Origin: Mediterraneibacter glycyrrhizinilyticus
Lineage (GTDB): Bacteria; Bacillota; Clostridia; Lachnospirales; Lachnospiraceae
NCBI RefSeq assembly: GCF_016902345.1
Contig: NZ_JACJLR010000001.1
Coordinates: forward strand, 186,001 to 250,000
Direction of reading: 5' to 3'
DNA: 64,000 nt
Shown: positions 25,305-35,476 of the stretch, one piece after another
Layout: each line of letters starts with the position of its first letter
Numbering within the stretch: position 1 is the first letter of the stretch
Program-made: the position numbers and the translations under genes
Notes under the pieces: generated by a model
Seen by the model: only the letters and a program-made list of their open reading frames with translations
Database searches by the model: none
Told to the model about the DNA's origin: nothing

Positions 25305-27663
25305 GAAAAAGCAGATTCGCTCTGTCATTGAAAAGGCGAAGCGGGATGATGGCATTCCCCGCACGGCACAGCAGTCCATCCCGTTTCAGCGGATGTTCCC
25401 GGACGGCATCTGTCGGGTCAGTGACCGTTATTACACGAAAACCATTCAGTTTCAGGACATCAACTACCAGCTGGCTCAGCAGGAGGACAAAACTTCCATT
25501 TTTGAGGAATGGTGCGGCTTCCTGAACTTCTTTGACAGCTCCATCCACTTTGAGTTGTCCTTTATGAATATGGCTACTGATATGGAAAGCTTTGAACGCC
25601 GGATTCAGATTCAGCCCCGGCAGGATGGCTTCGATGATGTACGCCAGGAATACAGCCAGATGCTCCGTCAGCAGCTGGAACGTGGCAACAACGGGCTGAC
25701 CAAAACCAAATATCTGACCTTCGGCATTGAAGCGGAATCCATGAAGCAGGCAAAGCCCCGGCTGGAGCACGTTCAGACAGACCTGCTCAACAACTTCCGA
25801 CGCCTGGGCGTTTCTGCCCGGACATTAAATGGTAAGGAGCGGCTGCACCTGATGCACGCCATGTTCCACATGGGCGACCATGACAAGTTCTATTTCGACT
25901 GGAAGTGGCTTCCTGCATCGGGATTATCGGTAAAGGATTTTATTGCGCCCAGCAGCTTTTCTTTTCCCGGTGGAAAGACGTTCCAGATGGGATCGCTGTA
26001 CGGTGCGATGAGTTTTCTCTCTATTACCGCTTCTGACCTCAGCGACCAGCTGCTGAAGGATTTTCTGGATATGGAATCCAGCGAGATTGTAACAATGCAC
26101 ATTCAGTCCGTAGACCAGAACAAGGCCATTAAGACCATTAAGCGCACGATCACAGAACTGGATCGCAGCAAGATCGAGGAACAGAAAAAAGCGGTTCGTT
26201 CGGGGTATGACATCGACATCATCCCCTCCGACCTGGCTACCTACGGGAAGGACGCAAAGGCGCTTTTGAAGGAATTGCAGAGCCAGAATGAGCGAATGTT
26301 CCTGATTACTTTTCTGGTGATGAACACCGGAAAAACGCTGCAGGAGCTGGAAACCAATGTGTTCCAGGCATCCAGCATTGCACAAAAGCACAACTGTAAT
26401 CTGTGCCGCCTGGACTTCCAGCAGGAACAGGGGCTTATGAGCAGTCTCCCGCTGGCACAGAACCTGATTGAGATTCAGCGTGCGCTGACTACCAGTTCCA
26501 CGGCTATCTTTATTCCGTTTACCACCCAGGAGCTGTTTCAGGACAGCCCGGAAGCGCTGTATTATGGCCTGAACGCGCTTTCTAACAATCTGATTATGGT
26601 TGACCGGAAGAAACTGAAAACGCCCAACGGTCTGATTCTCGGCACCCCTGGCTCCGGAAAGAGCTTTTCGGCAAAGCGTGAGATCACCAATGCTTTTCTT
26701 GCCACGGATGATGACATCATCGTGTGTGATCCTGAAAGCGAGTACACACCCCTTGTGACGCGCATGGGCGGTCAGGTCATTAAAATCAGCCCTGCCAGCA
26801 CTCAGTATATCAACCCCATGGACATCAACAGCAATTACAGTGAGGAAGATAATCCCATTGCGTTGAAGGCAGATTTTATTCTGTCGCTCTGCGAATTGGT
26901 TGTGGGCGGCAAGGAAGGGCTGCAGCCGGTGGAAAAGACAGTCATTGACCGCTGTGTCCACCAGATTTATCAGCCCTACTTTGAAAATCCGGTGCCGGAG
27001 AATATGCCACTGCTGGAGGATCTCTACAATGCACTTTTGGCACAGGACGAAAAGGAAGCCCACCATGTGGCAACTGCACTGGAAATTTACGTCAAAGGTT
27101 CTCTGAACCTGTTCAATCACCGGACGAACGTAGATATTGAAAACCGGTTCGTCTGCTATGACATCAAAGAGCTTGGAAAGCAGCTGAAAAAAATCGGGAT
27201 GCTGATTGTCCAGGATCAGGTTTGGGGACGGGTGACAAAGAACCGTGGACAGGGTAAAACCACTCGCTACTATATGGATGAGTTCCATCTTCTTTTGAAA
27301 GAGGAACAGACGGCTTCCTATTCCGTAGAAATCTGGAAGCGTTTCCGAAAATGGGGCGGGATTCCGACCGGAATTACGCAGAACGTCAAAGACCTGCTCT
27401 CCAGCCGCGAGGTGGAGAATATCTTTGAAAATTCTGACTTTATTATCATGCTCAACCAGGCCGCCGGTGACCGGCAGATTCTGGCGAACCAGCTGAATAT
27501 CAGTCCCCACCAGCTTTCCTATGTAACCCATTCCGGTGAGGGCGAAGGTCTTCTGTTCTATGGAAACGTGATCCTGCCCTTCGTTGACCGCTTCCCGACA
27601 GATCTGGAGCTGTACAGCATCATGACATCGAAGCTGTCGGAGGTTATGGAACGGGAGGCGTAA
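25228..27663 (+). CDS. VirB4/TraE-type conjugation ATPase
   Basis: The 811-residue protein has an N-terminal TraC/VirB4 domain and a C-terminal RecA-like ATPase with Walker A ILGTPGSGKSFSAK near residue 470, DDIIVCDPESEYTPL near 492, and Walker B TRYYMDEFHLLL near 680. It energises pilus and channel assembly at the cytoplasmic face of the membrane. Start is TTG 25228 with AGGAGG upstream; it overlaps prgI in another frame. Followed after one base by a methyltransferase gene. Confidence 0.92.
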   Translation: MFALKSRKKQTEPSGMALPDTLTKREKKQIRSVIEKAKRDDGIPRTAQQSIPFQRMFPDGICRVSDRYYTKTIQFQDINYQLAQQEDKTSIFEEWCGFLNFFDSSIHFELSFMNMATDMESFERRIQIQPRQDGFDDVRQEYSQMLRQQLERGNNGLTKTKYLTFGIEAESMKQAKPRLEHVQTDLLNNFRRLGVSARTLNGKERLHLMHAMFHMGDHDKFYFDWKWLPASGLSVKDFIAPSSFSFPGGKTFQMGSLYGAMSFLSITASDLSDQLLKDFLDMESSEIVTMHIQSVDQNKAIKTIKRTITELDRSKIEEQKKAVRSGYDIDIIPSDLATYGKDAKALLKELQSQNERMFLITFLVMNTGKTLQELETNVFQASSIAQKHNCNLCRLDFQQEQGLMSSLPLAQNLIEIQRALTTSSTAIFIPFTTQELFQDSPEALYYGLNALSNNLIMVDRKKLKTPNGLILGTPGSGKSFSAKREITNAFLATDDDIIVCDPESEYTPLVTRMGGQVIKISPASTQYINPMDINSNYSEEDNPIALKADFILSLCELVVGGKEGLQPVEKTVIDRCVHQIYQPYFENPVPENMPLLEDLYNALLAQDEKEAHHVATALEIYVKGSLNLFNHRTNVDIENRFVCYDIKELGKQLKKIGMLIVQDQVWGRVTKNRGQGKTTRYYMDEFHLLLKEEQTASYSVEIWKRFRKWGGIPTGITQNVKDLLSSREVENIFENSDFIIMLNQAAGDRQILANQLNISPHQLSYVTHSGEGEGLLFYGNVILPFVDRFPTDLELYSIMTSKLSEVMEREA

Positions 27664-27664
27664 G

Positions 27665-28492
27665 ATGCCATTCAAAAATGAAGAGAGAATTTTTCCCAGG
27701 GACTATGAGAACAGAATTTTTTGTGAGGACTGTCTGACCTTTATGAAAGGGATTCCAGACGAGTCAGTTTTCCTGATTTTGACCGATCCCCCTTATGGCA
27801 TCCATTACAGCAATCAGTTCGCGAAGAATCCGCACGCTATGCTTCCGGGAGATGATGGGATTGATTATCCTGCATTTGCCAGGGAGAGCTACCGCATTTT
27901 ACGCATGAACAGCCATGCGTATTTTTTTACCCGTTTTGACTGCTATCCGTACCATTTTCAATGCCTGCAGGAAGCTGGCTTTACCATCAAAAATTGCCTG
28001 GTAATTGAAAAAGGAACGCTTGGAGGGATTGGCGATCTGAAAGGAAGTTATGCAAGCAGCGCAGAATGGGTGATCTTCTGTCAAAAAGGGCGGAGAATTT
28101 TTAACTCAACTACGCTTCTGGAAAACCGGAATAGAGAAGGCACCATGTTTCACAAGGGACGCCAACCCAGCAAACGGTATAAGACACGGTTTTCGGACTG
28201 CTGGTTTGGCTCAGAATACCCGAAGGCCACACATCATTCCATATGGCAGAAAAAGAATGGAATCTTTCATCCAACGGTAAAAAACGAAGTCTGTCTGCAG
28301 TGGCTGATTCAAATATCCAGTAATCCGGGTGATTTGGTATTCGATGGATTTATGGGAACGGGAAGTACAGCGCTGGCTGCGATTCAATCTGGACGAAAAT
28401 TTACCGGAACGGAAATTTCAGAGGAATATTGGAAAATCGCTCAAGATCGGATTCGGGAGATCAGAAAGGGGGTGCGGTCGGATGAAGAATAA
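27665..28492 (+). CDS. Site-specific DNA methyltransferase (DPPY type)
   Basis: The 275-residue enzyme carries the catalytic TDPPYGIHY near residue 40 and, near the C-terminus, the SAM-binding FDGFMGTGSTALAAIQSGR, i.e. the order of beta-class N6-adenine or N4-cytosine methylases. The substrate sequence is unknown. It sits inside the secretion operon, a frequent place for orphan methylases that protect conjugative DNA from restriction in the recipient. Its end overlaps the next gene's start region (28482). Confidence 0.9.
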   Translation: MPFKNEERIFPRDYENRIFCEDCLTFMKGIPDESVFLILTDPPYGIHYSNQFAKNPHAMLPGDDGIDYPAFARESYRILRMNSHAYFFTRFDCYPYHFQCLQEAGFTIKNCLVIEKGTLGGIGDLKGSYASSAEWVIFCQKGRRIFNSTTLLENRNREGTMFHKGRQPSKRYKTRFSDCWFGSEYPKATHHSIWQKKNGIFHPTVKNEVCLQWLIQISSNPGDLVFDGFMGTGSTALAAIQSGRKFTGTEISEEYWKIAQDRIREIRKGVRSDEE

Positions 28493-30380
28493 AACCACAC
28501 GCCTGCGGTTTGAAGAAGAGGAACTGGCGAATAAGCCGGTTGCCCGTGCGGCGAAGAAAGCGGAACGGGCTGCGGATAAGGCGGATGCCGCAAAAGCCCG
28601 GCTGCCCACAAAGAATAAGCTGAAGCATGAGAAAGATAAGGCAGCTGACCGCAAGGAACAGCTGCGCTTTGGCAAAAAGGATAATTCCAAAGATGCGGAT
28701 ACTTCTCAAAAGGTAGCCGGTCAGGCAAGAAAGAAAGCAGTACTAGATCGGAAGAAACCGGTGGGCAAAAAGGAAGGCAAGCAGAAAGCTGGCACAGCAG
28801 GTGTAAATGAGCATTTACGCTTCGATGATTCAGCAGTGGATGTAGTGTCTCCCGGCAGCCGTATCAGCCGCACTGCTTCCCATGCGGTGACCGGTACGCT
28901 TGCTGGCCGTGCACACCATGAAATTGCGGAAAACGAGGATGACAACGTGGGTGTACAGGCGGCACATCAGAGCGAAGAATTTGCGGAAGGCGCTGCACGG
29001 ACTGTTAGTAATGTCCGGTACGGTCATAAGCTGAAAGCCTACCAGAAAGCAGCCCGACTTGACCGGAAAGCAGACAAGGCAAATGTGGAAGCCCTTTATC
29101 AGCAGGCGGTAGCGGACAACCCGGAAATTGCATCCAATCCCATTTCTCGTTGGAAGCAGCGCCAAGAAATTAAAAAGCAATATTATGCTGCAAAAGCTGC
29201 TCAGGGGGTTGCCTCTGGTTCTAAGGCTGCCGGTGGTGCGGCAAAAGGCACCGAAAAAACTGCTCAGGGAGCGAAAACACTGCTGGAACGGCTCAAAAAA
29301 TTTGCCGTCCAGCATACCCATGCCATGATTATTATCCTAGTATTTGCTTTGCTTTTTCTGATGGTTTCCGGGGCGTTTTCTTCCTGTTCTGCCATGCTGC
29401 AGGGCGGTACTGGCTCTTTGCTGGGAACTTCCTTCACCGCTACAGATGAAGACATTACCGGAACCAATGAGGACTATAAGGCACTGGAAGCCGCACTGAA
29501 AAATGAGATTGACAATATCGAATCCACGCATCCCGGTTATGATGAATACCGGTATCAGCTGGATGAGATCAACCACAATCCTTATGAGCTGACTGCCTAC
29601 CTGACTGTTTTGTTTGAAGATTATACCAGAGCAGAGGTTCAGGAAACCTTACAGGCACTGTTTGACCGGCAGTATACGCTGACACTGGAGGAAGAAGTGG
29701 AGGTGCGTACACGCACGGAGACGCACACTCATACAGTGACCGATCCGGAAACCGGTGAAACCTCGGAAGAAGAATATGAGGTTGAGGTGGAATACAACTA
29801 TTATATTCTCAATGTTACCCTCAGGAACAATGGGCTGGGGACAGCAATCGCTGCTTCAGCACTGACGGAGGATCAGCAGGAACGATATAACATCCTGCTG
29901 CAGACCCAGGGCAACCGTCCCTATCTGTTTGAAGATGATATTTATGCCACGCCTACCGGCCCTTATACAGACTATGATATTCCGGGGGAAGCTCTGACCG
30001 ATGAAAAATTCGCCAATATGATCCACGAGGCAGAAAAGTATCTTGGATTTCCTTATGTTTGGGGCGGAAGTTCACCCAGTACCAGCTTTGACTGTTCTGG
30101 TTTTGTCTGCTGGGTAATCAACAACTGCGGCAATGGCTGGAATGTTGGCAGAACCACTGCAAACGGTCTTATGAGTTCCTGTGATATTATTCCCGCCAGT
30201 GAGGCACAGCCCGGCGATCTGATCTTCTTCCAGGGAACGTATGATACTGCCGGTGCCAGCCATGTGGGAATTTATGTGGGCGGCGGGATGATGATCCACT
30301 GTGGAAATCCGATCTCTTATGCTTCGATAGAAATAAGTTACTGGCAATCTCATTTTTATGCGTATGGACGCATTCGTTGA
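28482..30380 (+). CDS. CD1108-like NlpC/P60 peptidoglycan hydrolase
   Basis: From ATG 28482 (GAAAGGGGGTG upstream) the product has 632 residues. The first 270 are highly charged, Lys/Ala-rich and low complexity; a membrane segment follows (AMIIILVFALLFLMVSGAF, about residue 283-301); then an acidic linker; the last 130 form an NlpC/P60 domain with FDCSGFVCWV (catalytic Cys), SHVGIYVGGG (His) and MMIHCGNP. It opens the cell wall for the conjugation channel (VirB1-like role). The longer reading from 28329 lies within the methyltransferase gene and is rejected. Confidence 0.88.
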   Translation: MKNKTTRLRFEEEELANKPVARAAKKAERAADKADAAKARLPTKNKLKHEKDKAADRKEQLRFGKKDNSKDADTSQKVAGQARKKAVLDRKKPVGKKEGKQKAGTAGVNEHLRFDDSAVDVVSPGSRISRTASHAVTGTLAGRAHHEIAENEDDNVGVQAAHQSEEFAEGAARTVSNVRYGHKLKAYQKAARLDRKADKANVEALYQQAVADNPEIASNPISRWKQRQEIKKQYYAAKAAQGVASGSKAAGGAAKGTEKTAQGAKTLLERLKKFAVQHTHAMIIILVFALLFLMVSGAFSSCSAMLQGGTGSLLGTSFTATDEDITGTNEDYKALEAALKNEIDNIESTHPGYDEYRYQLDEINHNPYELTAYLTVLFEDYTRAEVQETLQALFDRQYTLTLEEEVEVRTRTETHTHTVTDPETGETSEEEYEVEVEYNYYILNVTLRNNGLGTAIAASALTEDQQERYNILLQTQGNRPYLFEDDIYATPTGPYTDYDIPGEALTDEKFANMIHEAEKYLGFPYVWGGSSPSTSFDCSGFVCWVINNCGNGWNVGRTTANGLMSSCDIIPASEAQPGDLIFFQGTYDTAGASHVGIYVGGGMMIHCGNPISYASIEISYWQSHFYAYGRIR

Positions 30381-30392
30381 GGAGGTATGTGA

Positions 30393-30647
30393 ATGAGTGC
30401 AAAATTGGATCGAATCGGCGAAGAACGGGATAAAGCTCTTCGCAGGCGGGAAGAATGGGATGCCCGCTATAAAGAACTGGATAAACGGTATCGGGAACAG
30501 GAAAACACGGAGATTCATGACCTGGTTCATGCGTTTAACCTGACTCCGGAACAGTTGGGGCAGCTGCTGCGCCAGACTGCGCAGTCTCTTCCCTCTCCGG
30601 AAGCAGTGAATCAGGTGGTAAAGGAGGATACCACGGATGAAGATTAA
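30393..30647 (+). CDS. DUF4315 family protein
   Basis: The 84-residue, strongly charged helical protein (KLDRIGEERDKALRRREEWDARYKELDKRY in part) matches DUF4315 proteins that lie at this spot in Firmicutes ICEs. Probably a coiled coil; function unknown. RBS GAGGAGGT precedes ATG 30393; it overlaps the next gene by 11 bp. Confidence 0.8.
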   Translation: MSAKLDRIGEERDKALRRREEWDARYKELDKRYREQENTEIHDLVHAFNLTPEQLGQLLRQTAQSLPSPEAVNQVVKEDTTDED

Positions 30648-31350
30648 AAAGTTTTTCGCGTTGCTTTTGGCTATGACCCTTTGTATGGGTGTATTTTCGG
30701 TAAACGCCTACGCATATGTGGACGAAAGCGCTGCGGCAGAATCGCAGCCGGTTCAGGAAGAAGCGGTGCTGGAGGAAACTCCTGAGCCGGAGCCGACAGA
30801 GGAACCCATGGAAGCCCTGACGCCGGATGGCAATCTGACGATTGTAGACGACAACGGCAGTGCGACAGGGGCTGGGAAGCAGTTCATCACATTGGTGAGC
30901 AAGAACGGCAATTATTTTTACCTGATTATTGACCGTGACGATGAAGGAGAACAAACCGTCCACTTCCTCAATCAGGTGGATGAAGCCGATCTTCTCAGCC
31001 TGATGGATGAGGATGCGGCGGCACAGTATCAGGAAAGCCTGGAAGTTGAAACAGAACCGGAAACTCCTGAGACAGCTGTACCGGAACCGGTAGAGGAACC
31101 AGAAGAAAAATCCACGAATATGCTTCCGATTGTTGTGCTGCTTGCGGCAGTGCTGGCCGGTGGCGGCGGATTCCTGTTTCTCCAGATGAAGAAAAAGAAA
31201 CAGGCGGAACAGACAAAGCCTGATCCGGACGCAGATTATACTGAAGACGAGGATGATGATTTTGAACTGCCGGATGAGGATGATGTGACTGACGGTGAAG
31301 AAATTGACTCTGAGGATGAGCCAGAGGATGACAACGAGGAACAGATGTAG
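30637..31350 (+). CDS. DUF4366 membrane-anchored protein
   Basis: This 237-residue protein has an N-terminal signal sequence (IKKFFALLLAMTLCMGVFSVNAYA), an acidic Pro/Glu-rich extracellular segment, a short conserved core (FITLVSKNGNYFYLIIDRDD), a C-terminal membrane helix (LPIVVLLAAVLAGGGGFLFL, about residue 165-184) and a very acidic tail. This is the DUF4366 architecture seen next to DUF4315 in conjugative elements; probably part of the outer side of the transfer apparatus. Role unproven. Confidence 0.82.
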   Translation: MKIKKFFALLLAMTLCMGVFSVNAYAYVDESAAAESQPVQEEAVLEETPEPEPTEEPMEALTPDGNLTIVDDNGSATGAGKQFITLVSKNGNYFYLIIDRDDEGEQTVHFLNQVDEADLLSLMDEDAAAQYQESLEVETEPETPETAVPEPVEEPEEKSTNMLPIVVLLAAVLAGGGGFLFLQMKKKKQAEQTKPDPDADYTEDEDDDFELPDEDDVTDGEEIDSEDEPEDDNEEQM

Positions 31351-31377
31351 TCCGGCGTAGCTTGTATTTCCTCGGAA

Positions 31378-31397
31378 GGGTAGCTTGTGGGCTACCC
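31378..31397 (+). other. Hairpin upstream of topB
   Basis: GGGTAGC and GCTACCC flank a 6-nt loop, 30 bp before topB. No T run; possible attenuator. Confidence 0.4.
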
Positions 31398-31429
31398 TAA
31401 CATAAAAAAGAAAAAGGAGTGAATTGCTC

Positions 31430-33505
31430 ATGCTCAAACTCGTGGTTTGTGAGAAGCCCTCAGTCGCTCAGAGTATCTCAAAAGTGCTGGGAGCAACAAA
31501 GCGCGGCGATGGCTTTCTGGAAGGCGGCGGTTACATTGTCAGCTGGTGTATCGGCCATTTGGTGGAATTGGCGCAGCCGGAAAGCTATGAAGAACGCTAT
31601 GCTAAATGGCGAAAGGAAGACCTTCCGATTCTGCCCCATTCCTGGAAATACCAGGTGACAGCGGCAACAAAAAAACAGTTCTCCATTTTAAAGAAGCTGA
31701 TGTTACGTCCAGATGTGGAGAGTCTGGTCTGCGCAACCGATGCAGGGCGCGAAGGTGAACTAATCTTCCGTCTGGTCTATCATCAGTGCGGATGCAAAAA
31801 GACCTTTGAACGCCTCTGGATTTCTTCTATGGAAGACACTGCGATCCGGGAGGGCTTTGCCAATCTGAAACCGGGGACAGAATACGATGCTTTATATGAA
31901 GCTGCCCTCTGCCGGGAACGTGCCGACTGGATTGTCGGAATCAACGCGACCCGGCTTTTTTCATGCCTGTATGGTATGACCCTCAATGTAGGGCGCGTGA
32001 TGACTCCCACGCTTGGCATGGTGGTACTGCGGGAAGCAGCCATCTCCGCTTTTGTGCCGGAGCCGTTTTATACAGTACAGCTTACGGTAAATAATTTTAC
32101 TGTTTCCAGTGAGCGATTCAAAGAAAAAATGGATGCAGAATTGTGCCGCAAAGCCTGTCAGGAAGCGGGAACGGCAACTGTCTGTAAAGTGGAGCGCCGG
32201 GAAAAATCAGAGAAGCCGCCAGCTCTCTATGACCTGACAACACTTCAGCGGGAAGCCAACCGTCTCTTCGGCTTTACGGCACAACAGACGCTGGACTATA
32301 CGCAGAGCCTTTATGAAAAGAAACTGGTAACGTATCCCCGCACGGACAGCCGGTATCTGACCGAGGATATGGCCGTATCGCTTCCGGGACTGGCAGAAAA
32401 CAGCGCTCTGGCGTTTGGTGTTCAGCCGCCCGCTGCGGTTCATGCAAGCGCAGTAATCAACGGGAAAAAAGTTACCGATCACCATGCCCTGCTCCCCACG
32501 ACAAGCATGGCGAAAGCTGACCTTGCGGCTCTGCCTGCCGGTGAACAGTCTGTCTTGCGGATGATCGTAGCAAGACTTCTTGCCGCTGTAAGCGAGCCGC
32601 ACCGGTATGCGGAAACTGCCGTGGAGCTAAGCTGTTCCGGTACTGTCTTTTCTGCCAAAGGGAAAGAAATTCAGGATGATGGTTGGAAAGAGGTGGAACG
32701 TCAGCTTCTTCCGAAAGAGGAAAAAGCTGCAAAAGTGCTTCCGCCATTAGCAGAGGGAGAAGCACTTCCCATTGAGAAAACAGAAATAAAAGAGGGGAAA
32801 ACTTCTCCGCCGAAGCATTTCACCGAAGACCTACTCTTACAGGCAATGGAAGCAGCCAGCGCCGATGACTTTCCAGAGGATGCGGAACGGAAAGGAATTG
32901 GCACTCCTGCCACCCGTGCCGCCATCATCGAAAAACTGGTTCTGAAAGGCTTTTTGGAGCGCAAAGGCAGCGGTAAGATAAAGACGCTGATACCCACAGA
33001 AAAAGGAAAAGCCTTAATCACCGTAACGCCGGAGCAGCTCCAGTCCCCTGCTATGACAGCAGACTGGGAGGAAAAGCTGTCGGAGGTGGAACACGGCGAA
33101 TATGCGCCGGAAACTTTCATGGATGAGATTTCCGGCATGATTATGGAACTGGTCAACAACTATGAGATTGTGAAAGGAGCCAAAGTGCTTATGCCTGGTA
33201 CAACTGTAATCGGAACCTGCCCTCACTGTGGGGCTGAAGTCATAGAACGTCAGAAGGGATGGTTTTGCTCCAATCGGGAATGCCGCTTCATTCTCTGGAA
33301 AGACAACGCCTACTTCAAGAAAATTGGCAAACGCCTCACTGCTCAGATGGCGGAACGGCTGGTACGGGACGGAAGAATCCGCGTGAAGGACTGCAAAAGC
33401 CAGAAAACCGGAAAAACCTACAATGCTTCTGTTCTGCTGTCCACCGAAGCAGATGGACGTCCGAAATTTCAGCTGGAATTTGAAAGCGGAGGTGGCGGGA
33501 AATGA
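31430..33505 (+). CDS. topB: DNA topoisomerase III (type IA)
   Basis: The 691-residue enzyme has the Toprim start LKLVVCEKPSVAQSISKVLG, ATDAGREGELIFR near 101, the active tyrosine in VTYPRTDSRYLT near 299, KGIGTPATRAAIIEKL near 490 and a C-terminal zinc finger (CPHCG and CSNREC near 598-615). Such enzymes resolve DNA during replication and transfer of the element. ATG 31430 is preferred to an in-frame TTG at 31424. It overlaps the following gene by 4 bp. Confidence 0.93.
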   Translation: MLKLVVCEKPSVAQSISKVLGATKRGDGFLEGGGYIVSWCIGHLVELAQPESYEERYAKWRKEDLPILPHSWKYQVTAATKKQFSILKKLMLRPDVESLVCATDAGREGELIFRLVYHQCGCKKTFERLWISSMEDTAIREGFANLKPGTEYDALYEAALCRERADWIVGINATRLFSCLYGMTLNVGRVMTPTLGMVVLREAAISAFVPEPFYTVQLTVNNFTVSSERFKEKMDAELCRKACQEAGTATVCKVERREKSEKPPALYDLTTLQREANRLFGFTAQQTLDYTQSLYEKKLVTYPRTDSRYLTEDMAVSLPGLAENSALAFGVQPPAAVHASAVINGKKVTDHHALLPTTSMAKADLAALPAGEQSVLRMIVARLLAAVSEPHRYAETAVELSCSGTVFSAKGKEIQDDGWKEVERQLLPKEEKAAKVLPPLAEGEALPIEKTEIKEGKTSPPKHFTEDLLLQAMEAASADDFPEDAERKGIGTPATRAAIIEKLVLKGFLERKGSGKIKTLIPTEKGKALITVTPEQLQSPAMTADWEEKLSEVEHGEYAPETFMDEISGMIMELVNNYEIVKGAKVLMPGTTVIGTCPHCGAEVIERQKGWFCSNRECRFILWKDNAYFKKIGKRLTAQMAERLVRDGRIRVKDCKSQKTGKTYNASVLLSTEADGRPKFQLEFESGGGGK

Positions 33506-34896
33506 GTGCGGAAAAGTTAGAAGCGGTTTATCTGGTAGACCGCCAGTTTTTTCTCCACATCAAGGAAACGGAAAGCGGCTTTCAGTATGAAGCGTTCCAT
33601 CGGAGCGATAAGAAAGAAAATTACTCCGGGATGCTGACCTGGGAAGACCTTCTGGAGAGTCGAATTGCCTCCCCGCTGGCAGCTGCACGGGTAGCCGCCT
33701 GTGAAGAGATTGGACTGGAAGGTCAGGAAGTGGCGAAAGTATCCCTACTGTCCCTGCTTCCGTATCCTCGGTCAGAGATTCGACGCCGAAGCCTTCAGGA
33801 ACCAGCCAGTCTTCCCTCCCACGATATTCGCTTTATCGACAGCCGGTACAAGGAACTGTTCCGTATCCCGGACGGAGGGACAATTCAGGTGGATTATCCG
33901 GATCGACATTATGCAGCCAAATGCAGCTACATTGACGATTATCATACCCAGGTTGGAAACAACGTCTACCACATTTGCCAGTTTGCAGAGATTCTGGAAC
34001 GCGGCGGCGGAACCTGCCGCCCGGAACCGGAGCTTGACCGGGATACTGCCGCGTGGCAGCTGGGAAGTCAAAACTATCTGACAGTGGAACGCAGTCCGTC
34101 AGGGTGGGCGTACCATTTATACGATCAGGGATTTCATTCGGTAGCTGCCGGAGAAGTGGGCGGACTGGAAACTTCGATTCTGGAAGCCCGTGATCAGGCG
34201 ATGGAACAATGCAGGCTTAGCAGCCGCAATCGAGAACTGACCGATTATGACCGGGAAGAATTTCACAGGAGGGAGTTTATGTCACAGGATAAAATTGAAA
34301 AGTGGGACGAAGTAAACGGTAATACGGGAAACAACGGCAGGTTAGAAACCTTTCTGGAAAGCGCCGGGGACAACTATGCGATTTTACAGCTGCGCGACAT
34401 TGAAGAAACACGCATGGAGCGCTTTTCATCTCTGCGGATGCTGGAACGAATGGATATGGAAGTGAATATTGACCATTATGAAGTGGTGTATATCGCACCG
34501 CTGCCGATTCACACAAACCGTCCCGCCTTTCTGGAAAGCGTCTTCGAGAAATTTAATCTGGATCGCCCGGATGATTTTAAGGGACACAGCCTTTCGGTCA
34601 GCGATATTGTTGCCATCCGTGAAAATGGTGCGGTATCCTGTTATTACTGTGACAGTACCTGCTTTCAGGAACTTCCCGGACTTATCCCGGAGAATTACCT
34701 GAAAAATGCGGAAATGCAGCTTGAGGATGATTACGGTATGATCGACGGCGTTGTTAATAATGGCGCAAAAGACTGTAAGGAGAAAGCGGCAAAGGATAAA
34801 GCTGAGAAGCCTTCTGTGGTGGAGCAGCTGAAAAACCAGCCACACTGTGAGGTCAGAAAGAAATCCACGGTCAAATACACGGAACAGGAGCGATGA
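33502..34896 (+). CDS. YodL/DUF4316-domain protein
   Basis: The 464-residue protein has a first part with RFIDSRYKELFRIPDGGTIQV (near residue 110) as in LPD/YodL-like domains of mobile elements, a middle part ending near residue 260, and a second YodL-type segment (NYAILQLRDIEETRMERFSSLRMLER) followed by DUF4316-like sequence (VNIDHYEVVYIAPLP, GHSLSVSDIVAI). These domains are found in large helicase-methylase proteins of conjugative elements, and the giant gene downstream is one. Probably an accessory to DNA protection or transfer. An internal ATG 34279 with RBS AGGAGGG may give a shorter product. Confidence 0.75.
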   Translation: MSAEKLEAVYLVDRQFFLHIKETESGFQYEAFHRSDKKENYSGMLTWEDLLESRIASPLAAARVAACEEIGLEGQEVAKVSLLSLLPYPRSEIRRRSLQEPASLPSHDIRFIDSRYKELFRIPDGGTIQVDYPDRHYAAKCSYIDDYHTQVGNNVYHICQFAEILERGGGTCRPEPELDRDTAAWQLGSQNYLTVERSPSGWAYHLYDQGFHSVAAGEVGGLETSILEARDQAMEQCRLSSRNRELTDYDREEFHRREFMSQDKIEKWDEVNGNTGNNGRLETFLESAGDNYAILQLRDIEETRMERFSSLRMLERMDMEVNIDHYEVVYIAPLPIHTNRPAFLESVFEKFNLDRPDDFKGHSLSVSDIVAIRENGAVSCYYCDSTCFQELPGLIPENYLKNAEMQLEDDYGMIDGVVNNGAKDCKEKAAKDKAEKPSVVEQLKNQPHCEVRKKSTVKYTEQER

Positions 34897-34897
34897 T

Positions 34898-35476
34898 ATG
34901 GGGAATGATCGCTATCAAATGACACTGGAGGAAATACCGGGAATTATCTTAGATATCCGGCAGAAAGGCGCTCTTATGGGAACCTCAACAAATCGCATTG
35001 AGTCAGGATATTTGCTTTCCAATGGAACTGCTTTGTTGGAAAATGAGAAGGACGAAAACGGCTTCTATGTGGGAGGGAACTATGTGAATGGAGAGTATCT
35101 CAAATCTCAGGAACGCTATGAGCCTGTACGGAATAAAGACGGTGCCATTACCGGTTTCCGGCAGATGAGCGCTTATCTCCATCAGTTTTCCGGAGAGGAA
35201 CAGAAACTCATTTTTCAGTACGCCTTGAATACGAAAAACAAATTGCTGGAAGATCTGGAGCAAATCTTAAAGATAGTGAAAAATCAGCAGCTTCGGCAGC
35301 TCGTTTCCGGTACCTGTGAAAAATTTGCCAGAATCCCGGATCGGGAATGTATTCGGCTGATGGCTGATATCCGGGCTGCTTATAAAGAAAGAAATCTGGA
35401 GTCAATCCGTCAGAGGCAGAAGGCGGCGCAAAGAAAACCAGCTATGAGAAAAAGAAAAAGGAGCTTGGAACGATGA
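34898..35476 (+). CDS. Unknown element protein
   Basis: From ATG 34898 (CAGGAGCGATGAT upstream) the product has 192 residues with a basic C-terminus (QKAAQRKPAMRKRKRS). No family recognised. Its middle (FSGEEQKLIFQYALNTKNKLLEDLE in part) is likely helical. It is followed by TTRAP with a 4-bp overlap. A DNA-binding accessory is possible from the charge alone. Confidence 0.65.
   Translation: MGNDRYQMTLEEIPGIILDIRQKGALMGTSTNRIESGYLLSNGTALLENEKDENGFYVGGNYVNGEYLKSQERYEPVRNKDGAITGFRQMSAYLHQFSGEEQKLIFQYALNTKNKLLEDLEQILKIVKNQQLRQLVSGTCEKFARIPDRECIRLMADIRAAYKERNLESIRQRQKAAQRKPAMRKRKRSLER

Noticed and set aside
28329-28481. Extended N-terminus of the NlpC/P60 protein
   Set aside because: This part lies inside the methyltransferase gene; the ATG at 28482 has a good RBS and starts the charged region typical of the family.
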